This document shows positions 1-11,489 of a stretch of DNA of 64,000 nt, one piece after another (position 1 is the stretch's first letter; every line of letters begins with the position of its first letter). The stretch is from Datisca glomerata (taxonomy: Eukaryota; Streptophyta; Magnoliopsida; Cucurbitales; Datiscaceae), in contig QANY01002976.1 in the NCBI GenBank assembly GCA_003255025.1, positions 124,001 to 188,000 of the forward strand, in the 5' to 3' direction. A program made the position numbers and the translations under genes. The notes beneath the pieces were generated by a model. That model was given only the letters and a program-made list of their open reading frames with translations. It did not search any database and was not told the origin of the DNA.

Positions 1-45
1 TTCCCATTGCCCCAACAGATCCTTCTCTGGTAATTCCTCACGCTC

Positions 46-1060
46 ATGTTCCCCCCGAGGAAGGTTCTCAACAATGTTCAACCTCTCCTCCCCCTCCTTT
101 GCATCCTGAACAGAGGGAGTCCATACCTGCTCACTCCTCTGGCTCTCAAGGAGAAAGTGAAGACCCTTCAGTGTAGAGGTGGAGGTGAAGTCCCCTCAAT
201 TCCTTCTTCTGTCAACTTTCTGAATGACCCCTATTCAACACACATCATGCTTTGTGGGGTCCAATCTGATGCGGACATGGCCACCCCACAACATGACGGT
301 TGGTAACCAACTCTGCTCTCTCAGCCGCGGTTTAATAAAGGTATTTTACTCAACTATTTCCTTTCATTTCCTTTACTTTATTTGTCTTTATCAGCATCTT
401 ATCTTTCCTTTTTGTGTGATTTGCAGGCTATCATTTTCCACAACATCCTTCAAGAACACTTCCTTGCCAATGAGCAGAGTATGGCTCACTTCAGAAATGA
501 AGTTCAAGCTGCCCATGCCGTTCTCGAGCGTCACCAGACAGAGAGTATTCGGCTGAGGAAAAGAGTGGTTGAACTTCAGGGCACAGTAGAGGAGTTCGCC
601 CAGGGAGTGGCGGCAACTGTGACATAAGTTGTCAAGTTAGAGGATTCTCTGAAGGCCGTGAAGGAAGCTTTGGAGGAGTCCAAAAGGTGCTCGACCATTT
701 TGGGGAGAACTTAAAGATCACAAAGGAGAAATTGGCTGCCATAGAGTTAGCTCGGGAGAGGCTGAGAGGAGAGAGAGATAGAGATGAAATACATCTTCCA
801 AGCCTTTTTTGACAAGGTTGAGAAGAAAGTCTACCATGCGAGATACAAGGATAGGAAGGAGAACAATCCTCCTAAAGTCTCTCTCAAAGATGCTTTAGAA
901 TCCGAAACTGAATTGGATGCCTTTACTAAGGATGTTCAAACTACTAAGGATGTAGTTGTTCACTTTTCTGTTCCCGCTACTGAGGATGTCGCTATTGACT
1001 CTTCTGTTCCCGTTGATGAAGTCACCCCATTGAAGAATCTTAACTTTTTGCTTTCCCTGC
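46..1060 (+). pseudogene. Antisense spliced coiled-coil gene of Tat element 1
   Basis: This gene runs against the pol genes of its element. A Pro/Ser-rich exon (to 340) is followed by an intron at 341-426 that starts GTATTTTA and ends TTTGCAG, then by an exon from 427. That exon opens in phase 0 with A-I-I-F-H-N and continues into a heptad-rich coiled coil (visible stretches 427-627 and about 640-780), with an acidic C-terminal stretch near 784-1060. An internal stop (near 625) and frame changes break it. Element 2 (26290-28219, minus) carries the homologous exon, opening A-V-T-Y-H-N after an intron at the same place and phase. Function is unknown. In related plant elements such ORFs are annotated as putative gypsy-type transposon or coiled-coil proteins. 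Confidence 0.6.
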
Positions 1061-1099
1061 GATTTTCATTTTATGTACTTGTACTTTTTATTTTTTAAG

Positions 1100-1554
1100 A
1101 TCATTTTGTAATTTTCCCTTCTATCAATGAAATGATATATTCCTTTAACAATTTCTTATCATTTCCTTTGCTAACTTCTGTAGCATTTAGCAAAGAAAAT
1201 CAACAAATAGTTTAATACTTTAGTTCTTTTCCTTAACTTAGTGAATTTTTCTTAACAAGCAATTTAGAACTTGAGGCTTTCCTCATTTGACAACTTCTAT
1301 TTTTTACCTTTCAAACACTTCTCAACAACTCTTAAAAGATTTTCCGCTTACAATGCTTTTGTTTATCAACTTTTCTCTCTATTCGATTTCAGAGGTGTTG
1401 ACTTTTGGGTTTCCTTTTTAGGACGGATTTGACTTCTTTTCCCGCTTCCGCTTCTTTTGGTCTTGCCACCTTGCTGTTTTCCTTTCTTTGTTTCCTTACA
1501 CTTTGTTTCTTTTATTGTTTGCCTTTTCCTTTGCTTCCTTTATTTATTTTTTTA
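1100..1554. other. AT-rich spacer inside Tat element 1
   Basis: T-rich, low-complexity sequence between the end of the antisense gene and the tandem repeat. Short ORFs here are translations of pyrimidine-rich DNA. I see no gene. Confidence 0.5.
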
Positions 1555-1940
1555 CATTTTAGAGAGAATGTTTTTTCTCGCTCTCAATGGCTTTGGCTTC
1601 TAGATCGTCAACCTTTTTTATTCTTTCTTTTTAGAGAGAAGGAGTCTCGCCTCTCAAGGCTTTAGGCGTTTAAACCGTCGACCTTTAGGTTTCTTATTTT
1701 ATAGAGATGGTTTTTTCCACTCTCGGAGACTTACGCGTTTGGGCCGTCGTCGTTTTCTCATACTTCTTTTTCAACATTTTAGAGATAGAGTTTTTTGCGC
1801 TTTCAATGGTTTTGGCTTCTAGACTGTCAACCTTTTAATTTTTCACATTTTAAAGAGAATGTGTTTTCTACTCTCAAAGGCTTTGATTTGTTGACCGATG
1901 ACCTTTTTTATTTTTCATATTCTAGAGAGAATGCCTCTCT
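1555..1940. repeat. 71-bp tandem repeat next to integrase (Tat 1)
   Basis: A motif reading roughly TTTTAGAGAGAATG, then CTCTCAAGGCTTT, then a GTCGACCTTT-like end recurs at about 1559, 1631, 1701, 1778, 1849 and 1920. That is about five imperfect units with a period near 71 bp. It lies just beyond the integrase C-terminal end, exactly where element 2 has its own unrelated 59-bp array. Confidence 0.8.
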
Positions 1941-2640
1941 AGGAGTTGTCCTGTATGCTCACAATACTACTGGTAATTCTTCAACCCATTTTCCTTTTGC
2001 GCATTCTAGGAGCTTCTTCATATTATCAAGTATTATTCGATTTGACCTTTCGACTTGTCTGTTTCCTTGTGGATAATAGGGTGTAGAGAACCGATTGGTA
2101 TTTTTTGAGTATTTCCAAAAGTTCTTCACCATTCTACCAGTGAATTGAAATTCGTTAGCAGAAACTAAGACTCGAGGAATTACATACCTGCATACTATGT
2201 TTTTCTAGGAATCCTCTTACTTCTTCCTCATGAATCTTAGCAAAGGCCTCTGCTTCGATCCATTTAGTGAAGTAGTTTGTGGCAACCAGTAGAAAACATT
2301 TTTTAGCGGGTTCCATAGGGAACAATGTCTAGAGCCCATTGCATGAATGACCAAAGACTTGCCACAATGTTGAGTTATCCCATGGCCAATTTTACCATGA
2401 GCGTATATCGTTGACACTTGTTGCATTTCCTTGTGTACTGTTTGGCATATTGATACATATTCAGTCACTGATATCCTTTGTTTAGTACTTTGTGGGCCAA
2501 AGATCTGCCCCCGGTGTAGTTCCCGCACACTCCTTAAATTTCTGCCAAAACGTACTAGCATCCTTTTCCCTTAGGAATTTTAGATATGGACCTGAAAAAG
2601 ATCGCTTGTATAATGAACAATTAATCATGCAATACCTGGC
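1925..2640 (-). pseudogene. Integrase of Tat element 1, degenerate
   Basis: Read on the minus strand, 2640-2217 contains the zinc-binding/core boundary and a core stretch in shifting frames. 2090-1925 encodes the late core with N-R-Q-V-E-R-S-N and A-Y-R-T-T-P-R-E-A, typical of Ty3/gypsy integrase. An in-frame stop interrupts the stretch before A-Y-R-T-T. Integrase would join element cDNA to chromosomal DNA. This copy cannot make a complete protein. Confidence 0.75.
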
Positions 2641-2925
2641 ACTTTTCTGCTGGACTTTCTGGGTATAAAGTTTGTCATGTGGCGAGATCCCTTCATTCAG
2701 GTAGCGGATTACATCGTCTTACCAATTGGGCTCTTCCTCAATTTTTACTTCCACCACCTCTTTCGCTGTGTACTTGGCTTTTCAAGAAATTCAACCGGCA
2801 CATTCTATTTTTGTGGGAGTTATAGTGAAGATCCCAGATTAGTCAATGCATCTGTGTGTTTGTTTTTCTGCTCTTGGGACCTGGTGGATCTCATAATTAT
2901 TCAGTTGTTTCAGTAATTCTTTTAC

Positions 2926-3870
2926 TCATTGTAAATAATTAATCATCATTTCATCATCTACCGTGAACTCTCCCGTGATCTGTTTCACAACTAACGTTGA
3001 ATCACATAATATTTTTACTCCAGTTACCTCCAATTCCCACACTAAAGAGATTCCCGATCTCAAAGCTACGTATTCAGCTTCGTTATTCAAGGCATTGAAT
3101 CCAAACGAAATGGAGTGATCCAGTGTTTCGCCAATCTGGGTCTTCAGTACCACTCCCGCTCCGGCTCCCTTGTTATTTGAGGCTCCATCAACAAACAGTT
3201 CCCATGCCCCGTTTCTAAATGTTTGTGATCCATTTTCAGTTTCTTCCCCGTCGTCGACAGTGAAGTCCGCTACGAAGTCAGCCATGACTTGCCCTTTAAT
3301 TGACGTCCTCGACTCGTAACGGATCTCGTATTGATTTAACTCAATTGGCCATTTTGTCATTCTTTCACTAACCTCTAGTGAGTGCAAGAGGCTTCTGATT
3401 GGTGAGTCTATTAGTACCTTTATGCTATGCGCTTGAAAATAGGGCCTCAGCTTCCTCGCAGCTACCATAATTGCTAGTATTAACCTTTCCATTCTCTTGT
3501 AACGAGTTACAGCTACCACCAAGCTTTTACTGATGAAGTATACCGACTTCTTCTTTCTTTCCTCTTCTCTAATAATAACGGTGCTAACGACGGTTTGCGA
3601 CACAGCTACATATAAATACAAGGGTTCTCCTGGTTTCAGTTTTGACAACAAAGGCAGAGTTGTCAAATACTCCTTGATCTTATTGAGAGCTTTTTCACAC
3701 TCCTTATCCCATCTGTCGGCGGAGTTCTTTCTTAGTTTTACAAAGAAAGGCTTACATTTGTCGGTTGATCTTGAAATGAATCTGTTTAATGCCGCTAATC
3801 TTCTTGTTAAACCTTATATTTCCTTCTGGTTTCATGGAGATCTCATTTCCATTATGGCTTTTACTTGATC
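2926..3870 (-). pseudogene. RNase H / RT-connection domain of Tat element 1
   Basis: The longest open stretch is 246 codons (3666-2926). It starts in the RT thumb/tether region (Y-L-Y-V-A-V, V-Y-F-I-S-K-S-L) and runs into a second RNase H-like domain with L-F-V-D-G-A-S-N-N, N-N-E-A-E-Y and C-D-S, so the D-E-D catalytic set is visible. Tat elements are known for an extra archaeal-type RNase H, which fits the G-A-S-N-N motif. It removes RNA from the RNA:DNA hybrid. This stretch is open but isolated from RT and integrase by frame breaks. Confidence 0.8.
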
Positions 3871-3891
3871 CGGGTTGACTTTAATTCCCCG

Positions 3892-4700
3892 TTACGTGAC
3901 CAACTGACTCAAGAATTTTCCCGCCGCCACTCCAAAGGTGCATTTCTCTGGATTCAGTTTCGTGGAACTCTTCCTCAAAATGGGGAAAGTTCCATTGAGG
4001 TCTTTGATGTGATCTTCCCGATTACAGCTCTTTACTAGCATATCATCTAAATAGACTTCCATGGTTTTTCCTATCTCCTCTTGGGATATTCTATTTACCA
4101 ACCTCTGGTAGGTAGCACCTGCATTTTTCAAGCCGAAAGACATTACTTTGTAGCAGAAAGTACCATGTTCAGTTATGAAAGATGTTTTTTCTTGATTAGG
4201 TTAGAACATTTTCACCTGGGTATCCCGAGAAGGCATCCATGAAGCTTAAAAGCTCGTGTCCCGAGGTGACATCTACTATCTGATAAATTCTTGGCAACGA
4301 ATATTCGTCTTTGGAGCAAGCTTTATTCAGGTATGCGAAGTCTACGTAGATTCTCTATTTCTCATTCTTCTTTTGTACCATGACAACATTTGCAAGCCAT
4401 TTTGGATAATCTACCTCCCTGAGGAAGTCTGCTTTTAACAATTTGTCAACTTCTTCTTTGATGACCATATTCCTTTCTAGCGCGAAACTCCTCTTCCGTT
4501 GCTTCACTGTCTTGACAGTAGGGTTAGTATTCAACTTATGACATATTATATTTTTTGGTATACCTAGCATTTCTTGGGTTATGGTTGCAAAAATGTCTTT
4601 GTTTTTTCACAGAAAATCCGTCACCCGTTCTCATTTCGTTTGCTTGAGGTGGGCCCCAATGCTAGTTGTCTTCTTCGTTTCTTCATCTAGGCGGATGGGT
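3892..4700 (-). pseudogene. Reverse transcriptase of Tat element 1, broken
   Basis: 4570-4355 encodes the RT entry region (H-K-L-N-T-N-P, then K-Q-R-K-R-S-F-A). 4143-3892 encodes M-S-F-G-L-K-N-A-G-A-T-Y-Q-R and Y-L-D-D-M-L-V-K-S, the YxDD polymerase site. The palm segment between them (4354-4144) is recognisable only across frameshifts. The upstream part (about 4700-4570, with E-P-I-R-L-D-E) matches the same point in element 2. Non-functional. Confidence 0.8.
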
Positions 4701-4704
4701 TCAG

Positions 4705-6240
4705 TATAGTGCCTTGTCCAGTTCCTTTCAGGGGTTCGTCAGTCACCTTGATTCTGTTGTGATTCTACGATCTGTTGGGGAAGCAATACGAGACCCACGA
4801 TGGGCGGCCGCCATGCAAGATAAGATTAAAGCCTTGCAAAACAATCATACTTGAGACTTGGTTGCTTTGCCTCAGGGTAAAAAAAATGGTTAGATGTCGG
4901 TAGGTATTCAATCTAAAATATAATGGGGATGGAACTGTTAATCGGTACAAGGCACGTCTAGTCGCCAAGGGTTTTACTCAGATTCCTAGCAAGGATTTCA
5001 ATGCAACTTTTGCTCATGTTGCTGCGAAGCTTACTACTGTTCGTCTTATTATCTCTTTGGTTGCTTCTCACTCTTGGCTCTTGCATCAGATGGATGTCAA
5101 GAATGCCTTCTTGAATGATGATTTGGATGAGGTTATTCATATGGACCCGCCTCCGGGTTTTTAGACTGAGGGAGAGTATTTAAGGAAAGTTTGTCGTCTC
5201 CAAAAATCCTTGTATGGGTTGAAACAGTCTCTGTGGGCTTGGTTTGCTCGGTTTAATGCAGTTATGCTTGAGTTGGGGTTTCGTAGATGTCACTCTAACC
5301 ATACCTGTTTTATCAGACATAATTCATTAGGGCAATTTTTCATCCTCTCTGTGTATGTGGATGATATCATCTTGACTGGTGATGATAATATCAGAATTAT
5401 TAAGGTCAAGAAAGATCTCAGTTCAACCTTTGATATCAAGGACCTGGGGGGCTGAAGTATTTTTTGGGTAATTAGGTTGCTCGTTCCAAGGCAGGTATCT
5501 CTCTCCCCCAGCGGACGAATGTTCTTGACCTTCTTGGTGATACTGGGATGTTGGAATGTAGACCTGCATCCATACCTATGGATCCGAATGTCAAACTTTC
5601 AGTTGAATCAGGTGAACTCTTAACGGATCCAAGTATGTATCAAAGATTGGTTGGGAGACTTATTTATTTGACCAACACGTTCTGATCTAGCCTTTTCTGT
5701 TAGCCTTGTGAGTCAGTTTATGCATGCTCCCCGTGCATCACATTTTGATGCAGTTTACCGCATTTAAAGGTACTTGAAGTCTTGTCCGGGCCTTGGTCTT
5801 TTTTATTCCTTCAAAAACACACCTGATGTGTCCTGCTTTACTGATGCTGACTATGCTGGGTCAAAGGCAGATAGGAGATCTAGATATGATATTTGTACTT
5901 TTTATGGTAATCATCTTCTTTCTTGAAAAAGTAAGAAGCATATGAGGTTCTTTGGCTCCATTCTATTCTAGGGAACTCGGTTTTTTGCCCTATTTACCTT
6001 ACACATTATACTGTGACAATAAGTCGACCTTAATGTTAGCATCAGATTTTGTCTTCATGAAAGAACCAAACATATCGATGTTGATATTCACTTCATTCTA
6101 GAGAAAGTTCGATCAGGAGCTATCTCTACAAAGTTTGTTTTTTCATCTGAACAAGCTGCTGATGCCCTTACAAAACCCGTCGGTCCTACTCTTTTACAGT
6201 TAACTCTTTGCAAGCTGGGTATGATGGATATCTATGCGCC
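4705..6240 (+). pseudogene. Copia RT-RNase H, degenerate
   Basis: Starts with the pre-RT motif E-A-I-R-D-P-R-W-A-A-A-M and the A-R-L-V-A-K-G-F-T-Q and Q-M-D-V-K-N-A-F-L-N motifs of copia RT. Then L-Y-G-L-K-Q-S and Y-V-D-D-I-I-L-T-G-D-D, the polymerase site. From about 5455 the frame is lost repeatedly, but the Q-R-L-V-G-R-L-I-Y-L-T segment and the RNase H region with D-A-D-Y-A-G can still be read to about 6240. Stops include one after L-Q-N-N-H-T (near 4852) and one near 5162. Confidence 0.85.
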
Positions 6241-6242
6241 AG

Positions 6243-6254
6243 TTTGAGGGGGAG
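6243..6254 (+). other. Polypurine tract of copia element 1
   Basis: TTTGAGGGGGAG lies immediately before TGTTGG, the usual copia plus-strand primer position against the 3' LTR. Confidence 0.8.
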
Positions 6255-6417
6255 TGTTGGATAATATTGTTTGTCTTTACTTTACTTCTCTAGTATTTAA
6301 GGGTATTTTAGCATTTTAGCATTCTTGATTATGTGTATAAATACCCCATGTATTCTCTCTTTCATTAATCTATTTTGAGAATAACTCTTTTAGTTTTTCA
6401 AGTGTAACCGTGATGCA
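6255..6417 (+). repeat. 3' LTR of copia element 1
   Basis: Starts TGTTGG right after the polypurine tract and appears to end near 6400-6417 (…GATGCA). It contains TATAAATA at 6336-6343, the probable LTR promoter TATA box. With no 5' LTR in the window the end is approximate. Confidence 0.6.
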
Positions 6418-6683
6418 GGCGATTTAAATACAAACCGGAAAAAGGTTCACAATTGAAAAACTCTGCAAAGGAAGATCTGTAAGGGCATATAGCGAAGAGT
6501 TGAGATCAGGAAACTATATATGAAAATTACATTTTTTTCTTGAAGAAACCCCGTTTCTGTTTTAATTTTCATGCTTTCTCAATGATTGGAATTGTTTTCT
6601 TCTTTTTGAATATTTTAAGTCATACGCCACACTGACCATGCTAGTCAAATTATAAATGATTGTTCTCCTCATCTAATGCGCAG

Positions 6684-6992
6684 ATCTCAACAGTCGTGAT
6701 CATGTGCACATGAAAACAGTACTTATTGTCAACTTGGAGGTAAAAGATAACCACGAGGAGGCAGCTATAGGAGCTCGGCTTACTCTAGATCTCTGCCAAG
6801 AGGTATGCATCCTTTTTTAGTTTCCTAGATTTTCTATATCAAATTTCTTTTATGGCATTGGGAGATTTTGATACATATTTTTGTCCATAGATCGAAGCTA
6901 CTGAATCATGGGAGGATTCTATTGATGATATAGTGAATGATTTTGAGAAACAGCACCGTAGAAAACTGTTGTATATCATCTCTTTTTACTGA
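6684..6992 (+). CDS. Last two exons of an unrecognised gene
   Basis: Exon 6684-6802 is preceded by GCGCAG and followed by GTATGC. Exon 6891-6992 is preceded by CCATAG and ends at TGA (6990-6992). The two join in phase and are fully open, encoding about 72 residues that include N-L-E-V-K-D-N-H-E-E-A-A-I-G and E-K-Q-H-R-R-K-L-L-Y. The intron (6803-6890) is 88 bp. Upstream exons are not identified: a possible exon-like piece at 6418-6482, next to the copia LTR, does not join in frame. The sequence is slightly acidic with no obvious signal or membrane segment. I do not recognise the family. It may be a gene whose 5' part was displaced by the copia insertion. Confidence 0.5.
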
Positions 6993-7440
6993 TACCATGA
7001 GATCATGTAGAATATAATACAAATGCAGCAAGTTCCTACTGCCAGCACCTATGATCACCTTCTTTATAGAAGAGGCATCTCGAGTTTCTGAAACAACGAT
7101 CACAAATTGGTCAGACCGTTTACGTATGGACCCCTCGGATTTGATAAGCATGTTTCTTTTTGTAGAATCCTTGTGTTCTTACTTCGGTTGCTTTATCAAG
7201 TTTGTATTTTTACCAAGCATAAAGTTGGTTTTTTTAGTCATTGTAACATGATTCTGGTGAAGACGAGTTGCCAATTCATCATATTCAAAGTCATACAGAT
7301 TAGCATATAATAATACTATGATTTATGGGTTAGGTTTGAAATTTATGGCTTAAAGAGGACGAACGTTAATGGGAGTTTCAGTTTATTAGTATGAGTTAGC
7401 TAAAAAATGATCAAATCGATCATCTTCGGTTCGGTTGGTT
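6993..7440. other. Spacer, nothing recognised
   Basis: AT-rich sequence after the unrecognised gene, probably its 3' UTR and intergenic DNA. Short ORFs on both strands show no family motif. Confidence 0.4.
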
Positions 7441-7450
7441 TGGTCAGTTT

Positions 7451-8130
7451 TTGCACACCCCAAATTGTACCTTGATTCCCCCAAACCCTATTGTTGAATG
7501 GAGGAGAATGATGTGGTTTCCCTTGGCCATTCCTAAGTGTAGCTTTATGAATTTGCTAGCATATAACAACAAATTGTCCACAATGAACATTGTAGTTAAG
7601 TGGAATCTAGGAATAGGTAACACCTTGTGTTTTGTGCTTCAGGATTGGAAACCGTGGGATTCTTGCTTTGTGGCTATAATCTTACAAGGGCAATCTTGGA
7701 CAAGCTTTGCAGAAATGTGAAGTGAACTTCAGAATGACATTATGCAGCGATACACTTCTGGGCTGTTGCTGGTGCAACATACCACTAGAACGAGTCTAGC
7801 CTATTCCATTATTAATATAGCTTTCATTACTTTTGTTTATTACACTTGGATTGAAAGGAAAAATAGGGTGTTTAGAGGTAATATTAGAAAATCTTTTTGT
7901 CCTACATGCGTAAGGATTGATTGGGACATGTCCACAAGCCTACAAGGGATGATGTCCACCTCAAATTGCATGAACAACGAGGGTTGTCAGAGTTCATTTT
8001 TGAAAATATGTAGGGATGGCTTATAACACAAATTAACAGTTGGGTTAATATACTCTACTTGCATGTCTTGTTTACCTTAGGCGTACTCCTTGTATAATTA
8101 TAAATACTAGTTATTAATACATTTTGTATA
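7451..8130 (+). pseudogene. LINE relic (zf-RVT region)
   Basis: The reading frame from 7451 gives W-R-R-M-M-W-F-P-L-A-I-P-K-C-S-F and V-V-K-W-N-L-G-I-G. This is the zinc-binding region found downstream of RT in plant LINEs, and the following frame has Y-T-W-I-E-R-K-N-R-V-F-R-G, its usual end. Frames shift at about 7720. The 3' end TTTGTATACC followed by a short A-run (8119-8143) fits a LINE tail. The RT itself is absent, so this is a 5'-truncated copy. Confidence 0.6.
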
Positions 8131-8597
8131 CCTAAAAAAACCTTTACGATAGCCATGTTGAGTTAATCTTGAGCATTACAAAAGTATTGAGGTAAATCAG
8201 AAGTATAATCACCATATATGATATCCACAAATAGCTTTCCGTTTTCTTTGTTCTTTTTTCATTTTCTTTTAACTTTTCTGAGTTGTGACTTTCCCACTTC
8301 AAGCACCTCTGTGTAAATGGACTTTAGAAACATTATTATGAATACATAGAGAGCTGGTCATGAAAATAAAGAAATTGTCAAAAACTCCCCTGGACCTTTT
8401 ATACCCACCTGAATAAAATAGCCTTGAATCAACGTGGAATTATCGACTTTAGTTAAAGACAAACAAAATTCAATGAGGGCACATGATTACATAACTAATA
8501 TTCACAAAATTCAGATTCTCGTATCAGTATGGTAGGCAGAACAATTCTATAGAAATATGAACCCCTGATGCATCTATTTGAACATATCCGAAGAAAT
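8131..8597. other. Spacer / likely 3' UTR of the next gene
   Basis: AT-rich with no coding signal. On the minus strand it directly follows the stop of the coiled-coil pseudogene, so part may be its former 3' UTR. Confidence 0.4.
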
Positions 8598-10801
8598 TCA
8601 CGAAGAACCTTTAAAAGCTTTCCATCGTGATCGATGGCCCTTAGACCTCGCGTCAAGAAGCTTCGCTTTAAGCATATTCTCCTTCAGACTTAGAGAAACA
8701 TTTGAGGATGACTCAAATACATCGACATCTGAAGCTTTTACCATCCATTGTCATACTGGAATCGCTTGATTCCTCCACCCCCAGTGACGCCTCTTTGTCA
8801 TCATCTTCCGGATGGATTCTCCTGCCGTTTGCTAATGAAAGTTGACTTCATTAGACTTCTAATAGGGTTGTCAAACATGACTTGATTTCGATCCACGGAT
8901 TTCGTCTTGTTTGACTCTCTCATAACTGCCATCTTTGTTTGTCTCCTCAGGCTTAGCTTCTTCAGACTTTCCTTGTTCTGCATTCACGACTTGTGACTTC
9001 TTATTACCCATCAATGACATAGCAAAAACCATCTGTTCTTCAAAGTTAACTTGCAAGTTAGATGGAGTATTACTTATTGTGCGCCTATGTGACACGAATT
9101 TTCTCTTTGTATCGTCTAATTTCGTTGTTTCACTCTCACCCACATGAGAATCCAGTCTCATCCCGACGTGATCTGAAGTTATCGCTGTTTGACTTGTTCA
9201 GCTCAAAACAATGGGAGTCACTGCTTAAGGAGCCTTCTTCTTCATCATCACCGACATCCTGAGGTGCGCTTACATGAGCCTCGTTTAGAGCAACGGATTC
9301 AAGGGAAGTCCGACGACCTCCTGGCATCATTCACTTAGTTTGAAGGAGGCTCTCTATCTCGGGACGTAGTTTCTCCACAATCCAGTTCTTCTCTATAGAC
9401 TCGCTTTTATATTCTTGGCGCATCTGCATCCTTTCAGCAAGCCATGATTCAGATATATGGAGAATCAAGCGATCATGCTCAACCCGTGACGAATATTTTT
9501 CAGGTTTTAGTTTCATAGCATGAACCTCTTTTTCATTGTCTTTTATACCACTAGCAAACTCATCACAGAGATCCTCCAGTAAGGTCCTCGATCTTTTCTC
9601 TTTCCAGCTCCTTCAAAGCATTTAAAAGAGAAGATTTAGTCTCTGAAAGATCCCGGGCAAACTTTCTACGAAGGCCCTCCAATCGTTCTCTTAATTTCCT
9701 CTCATCTTCTAGCTCCTCTCTCACGAACTGAACTGCAGCTTGGATCCAATCATGTTCCTTGTTCTTCCTAACTAGTTACTCTTCAGCCATTTGCTTCATC
9801 AAATTGTCTACCTCACGGCGATCAGCACCGCGTTCTCGAACTAACTCTTTGATCTTCAAGTTGGCATGGTCAGCCTCCGTTTTTAATGCTTTGATCAATG
9901 CTATGTTGGATTCATGCTGTTCTTCCAGGCTCCAAATTCAATTTAGTACTTTTAGAAGTTCTCTCGACGTTTTAAGACCATAATATGACTCACCGATCCT
10001 TCCCTTAAAGTCTAATGAACTAGGAGTGACTGCAGGGTTATAAGGTGCTATCTGCAAGAGAGGACATGGTATTTTAGCCCTTAAGTTTTTATTAGCAAAA
10101 AGGATGGAGAAAACTCGACGTAATACTATAATTCACGAGGAAATACATGCTGCACTCATAGTAAATAATAATTCTGAAGGCAAAGGTTTACAGACAAGAT
10201 TACTGATAGGACAACAGGATTCTAAATATTTATAGTACATTCAGAATATAGAACATCAGAGTTCTAGATAACAGAGAATACAGCCGATGCCCTAGGGTGT
10301 AAGACTCGACAAACTCCGGGAAACCCAGTGTCACAGATTCCTACTGAAATTCATGTTTGATCCTAGGAGAAATCAAACAAGTGACAAAATTTATCTATTT
10401 ATAATGTTAAATTAATACAATTCCAACCAATTATTATGCCAAAATAGCTTTGGATCCGTGAATATTCTTCAACAAGAAAGGAGCAAAAATCTTGACGTTT
10501 GAAGAGAATGAATGAAAAGATAAATGGATCTGAAAATCTGACCAATTATTATGCCAAAATATAGTGTTCTTCCATCATTCGACGCCGAAAGAATTATCTT
10601 ACTTGAACCGACTAGTTTATTCCAAAACAGATTACCCAAAATCAGATTAATGTAGTTTAAGTTCGTCTAAAAATGACTAAAAAGCATTTTCTAGAACAGC
10701 TAGAAAAAGATAATGAACTTTACCTCCATAAAACTACCATAGCTTGCAGGGGATACAGGCTGCAAAGCATGATTGTTCCTTTCGATGGATCGATGATGTT
10801 G

Positions 10802-10879
10802 CATCAATGACACAGCAATCTGCCTCCTTAAACTGCTTGCCATCAATGATACAGCAATCTACCTCCTTAAACTACTTGC
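10802..10879 (-). repeat. 39-bp tandem duplication inside exon 2
   Basis: Bases 10802-10840 and 10841-10879 are the same 39-bp segment (A-S-S-L-R-R-x-I-A-V-S-L-M) with three differences, all transitions. In the upstream copy a CAG codon has become TAG. The duplication is in frame, so the nonsense change and not the duplication ends the frame. Confidence 0.85.
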
Positions 10880-10950
10880 ACTCGCTGGCTGCCGAGGGTA
10901 ATCAGAGGAAGATCAGCAAGGAAGACGGGAGTTTCTGGGTTAATTAATTA

Positions 10951-11489
10951 TCCTAGTAGTCCAATAACATACCACTATTTCCATTTACTTGGGCAATCAG
11001 TTAATTTTTATTGAACCAACGAAAATCTGAAAGTTTGATGAGTTTCTTTCCTGTACCTATATGGCATTGCAGAGTTGATATTCAAACATTAAGTTACCAA
11101 AAAATGTTGAATTATGTCACATCAAGTTAATATTTGTAAAACTAGTGAATATCTGATATTTCTATTAGACAGGAAAACATAATTTATTAGAAGCAGATCC
11201 AACAATTAGATCAAATGAATGTTTCTTGAGAGAGGGTGGGGGAGAGAGAACAAAAAATCTCAAGGAGTGAACCGAACATTTAGAAACAGATGACATATCG
11301 ACCTAAATTGCTTGAACAGAAATTCACTAAATATGCACACATAATCAAACTCAAGTAGGTGCTTGGAGGAAGAAGAGCAAAAGACTCTATTGCCACATAA
11401 AACAGTATAAAGAAACCAGAAAATTTCCAACAGGCTAACCAAGCAATACCCAGATCAGAAAATCAACAAAGCAAGAGAAAGCTAGTGCT
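10951..11489. other. Probable intron 1 of the coiled-coil pseudogene
   Basis: AT-rich sequence between the proposed first exon and exon 2, no coding signal. The GA-rich run near 11230-11250 is low complexity. Confidence 0.35.

Larger units (their letters stand above)
1..4705 (-). mobile_element. Tat-type Ty3/gypsy retrotransposon 1, partial
   Basis: On the minus strand the order is reverse transcriptase (about 4700-3890), RNase H (3870-2926), integrase (2640-1925), tandem repeat (1940-1555), then a coiled-coil gene in the opposite orientation (1-1060). This is the domain order of Ty3/gypsy elements. A tandem repeat plus an antisense ORF beyond integrase is a known trait of the plant Tat lineage (Ogre, Retand, Grande relatives). 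Gag, protease and LTRs are not in the window: one end is beyond base 1, and the other is cut at about 4705 where a copia element begins. The coding parts carry stops and frameshifts, so the copy is dead. Its pol matches the element at 19160-35856, showing the two are the same family. Confidence 0.8.
4705..6417 (+). mobile_element. Copia element 1, 5'-truncated
   Basis: A Ty1/copia fragment beginning just before the RT domain and ending in a 3' LTR. There is no gag, protease, integrase core or 5' LTR. It abuts Tat element 1 at about 4705 with no visible target-site duplication, so truncation rather than clean insertion made the junction. Confidence 0.8.

Noticed and set aside
3533..3868. 111-codon plus-strand ORF
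   Set aside because: Shadow of the minus-strand Tat RNase H/RT region.
6418..6482. Upstream exon of the unrecognised gene (ends ATCT|GTAAGG)
   Set aside because: No frame joins it to the exon at 6684 without a stop.
6906..7151. 81-codon minus-strand ORF
   Set aside because: Overlaps the spliced plus-strand exon, has no family match, and is not supported by splice signals.
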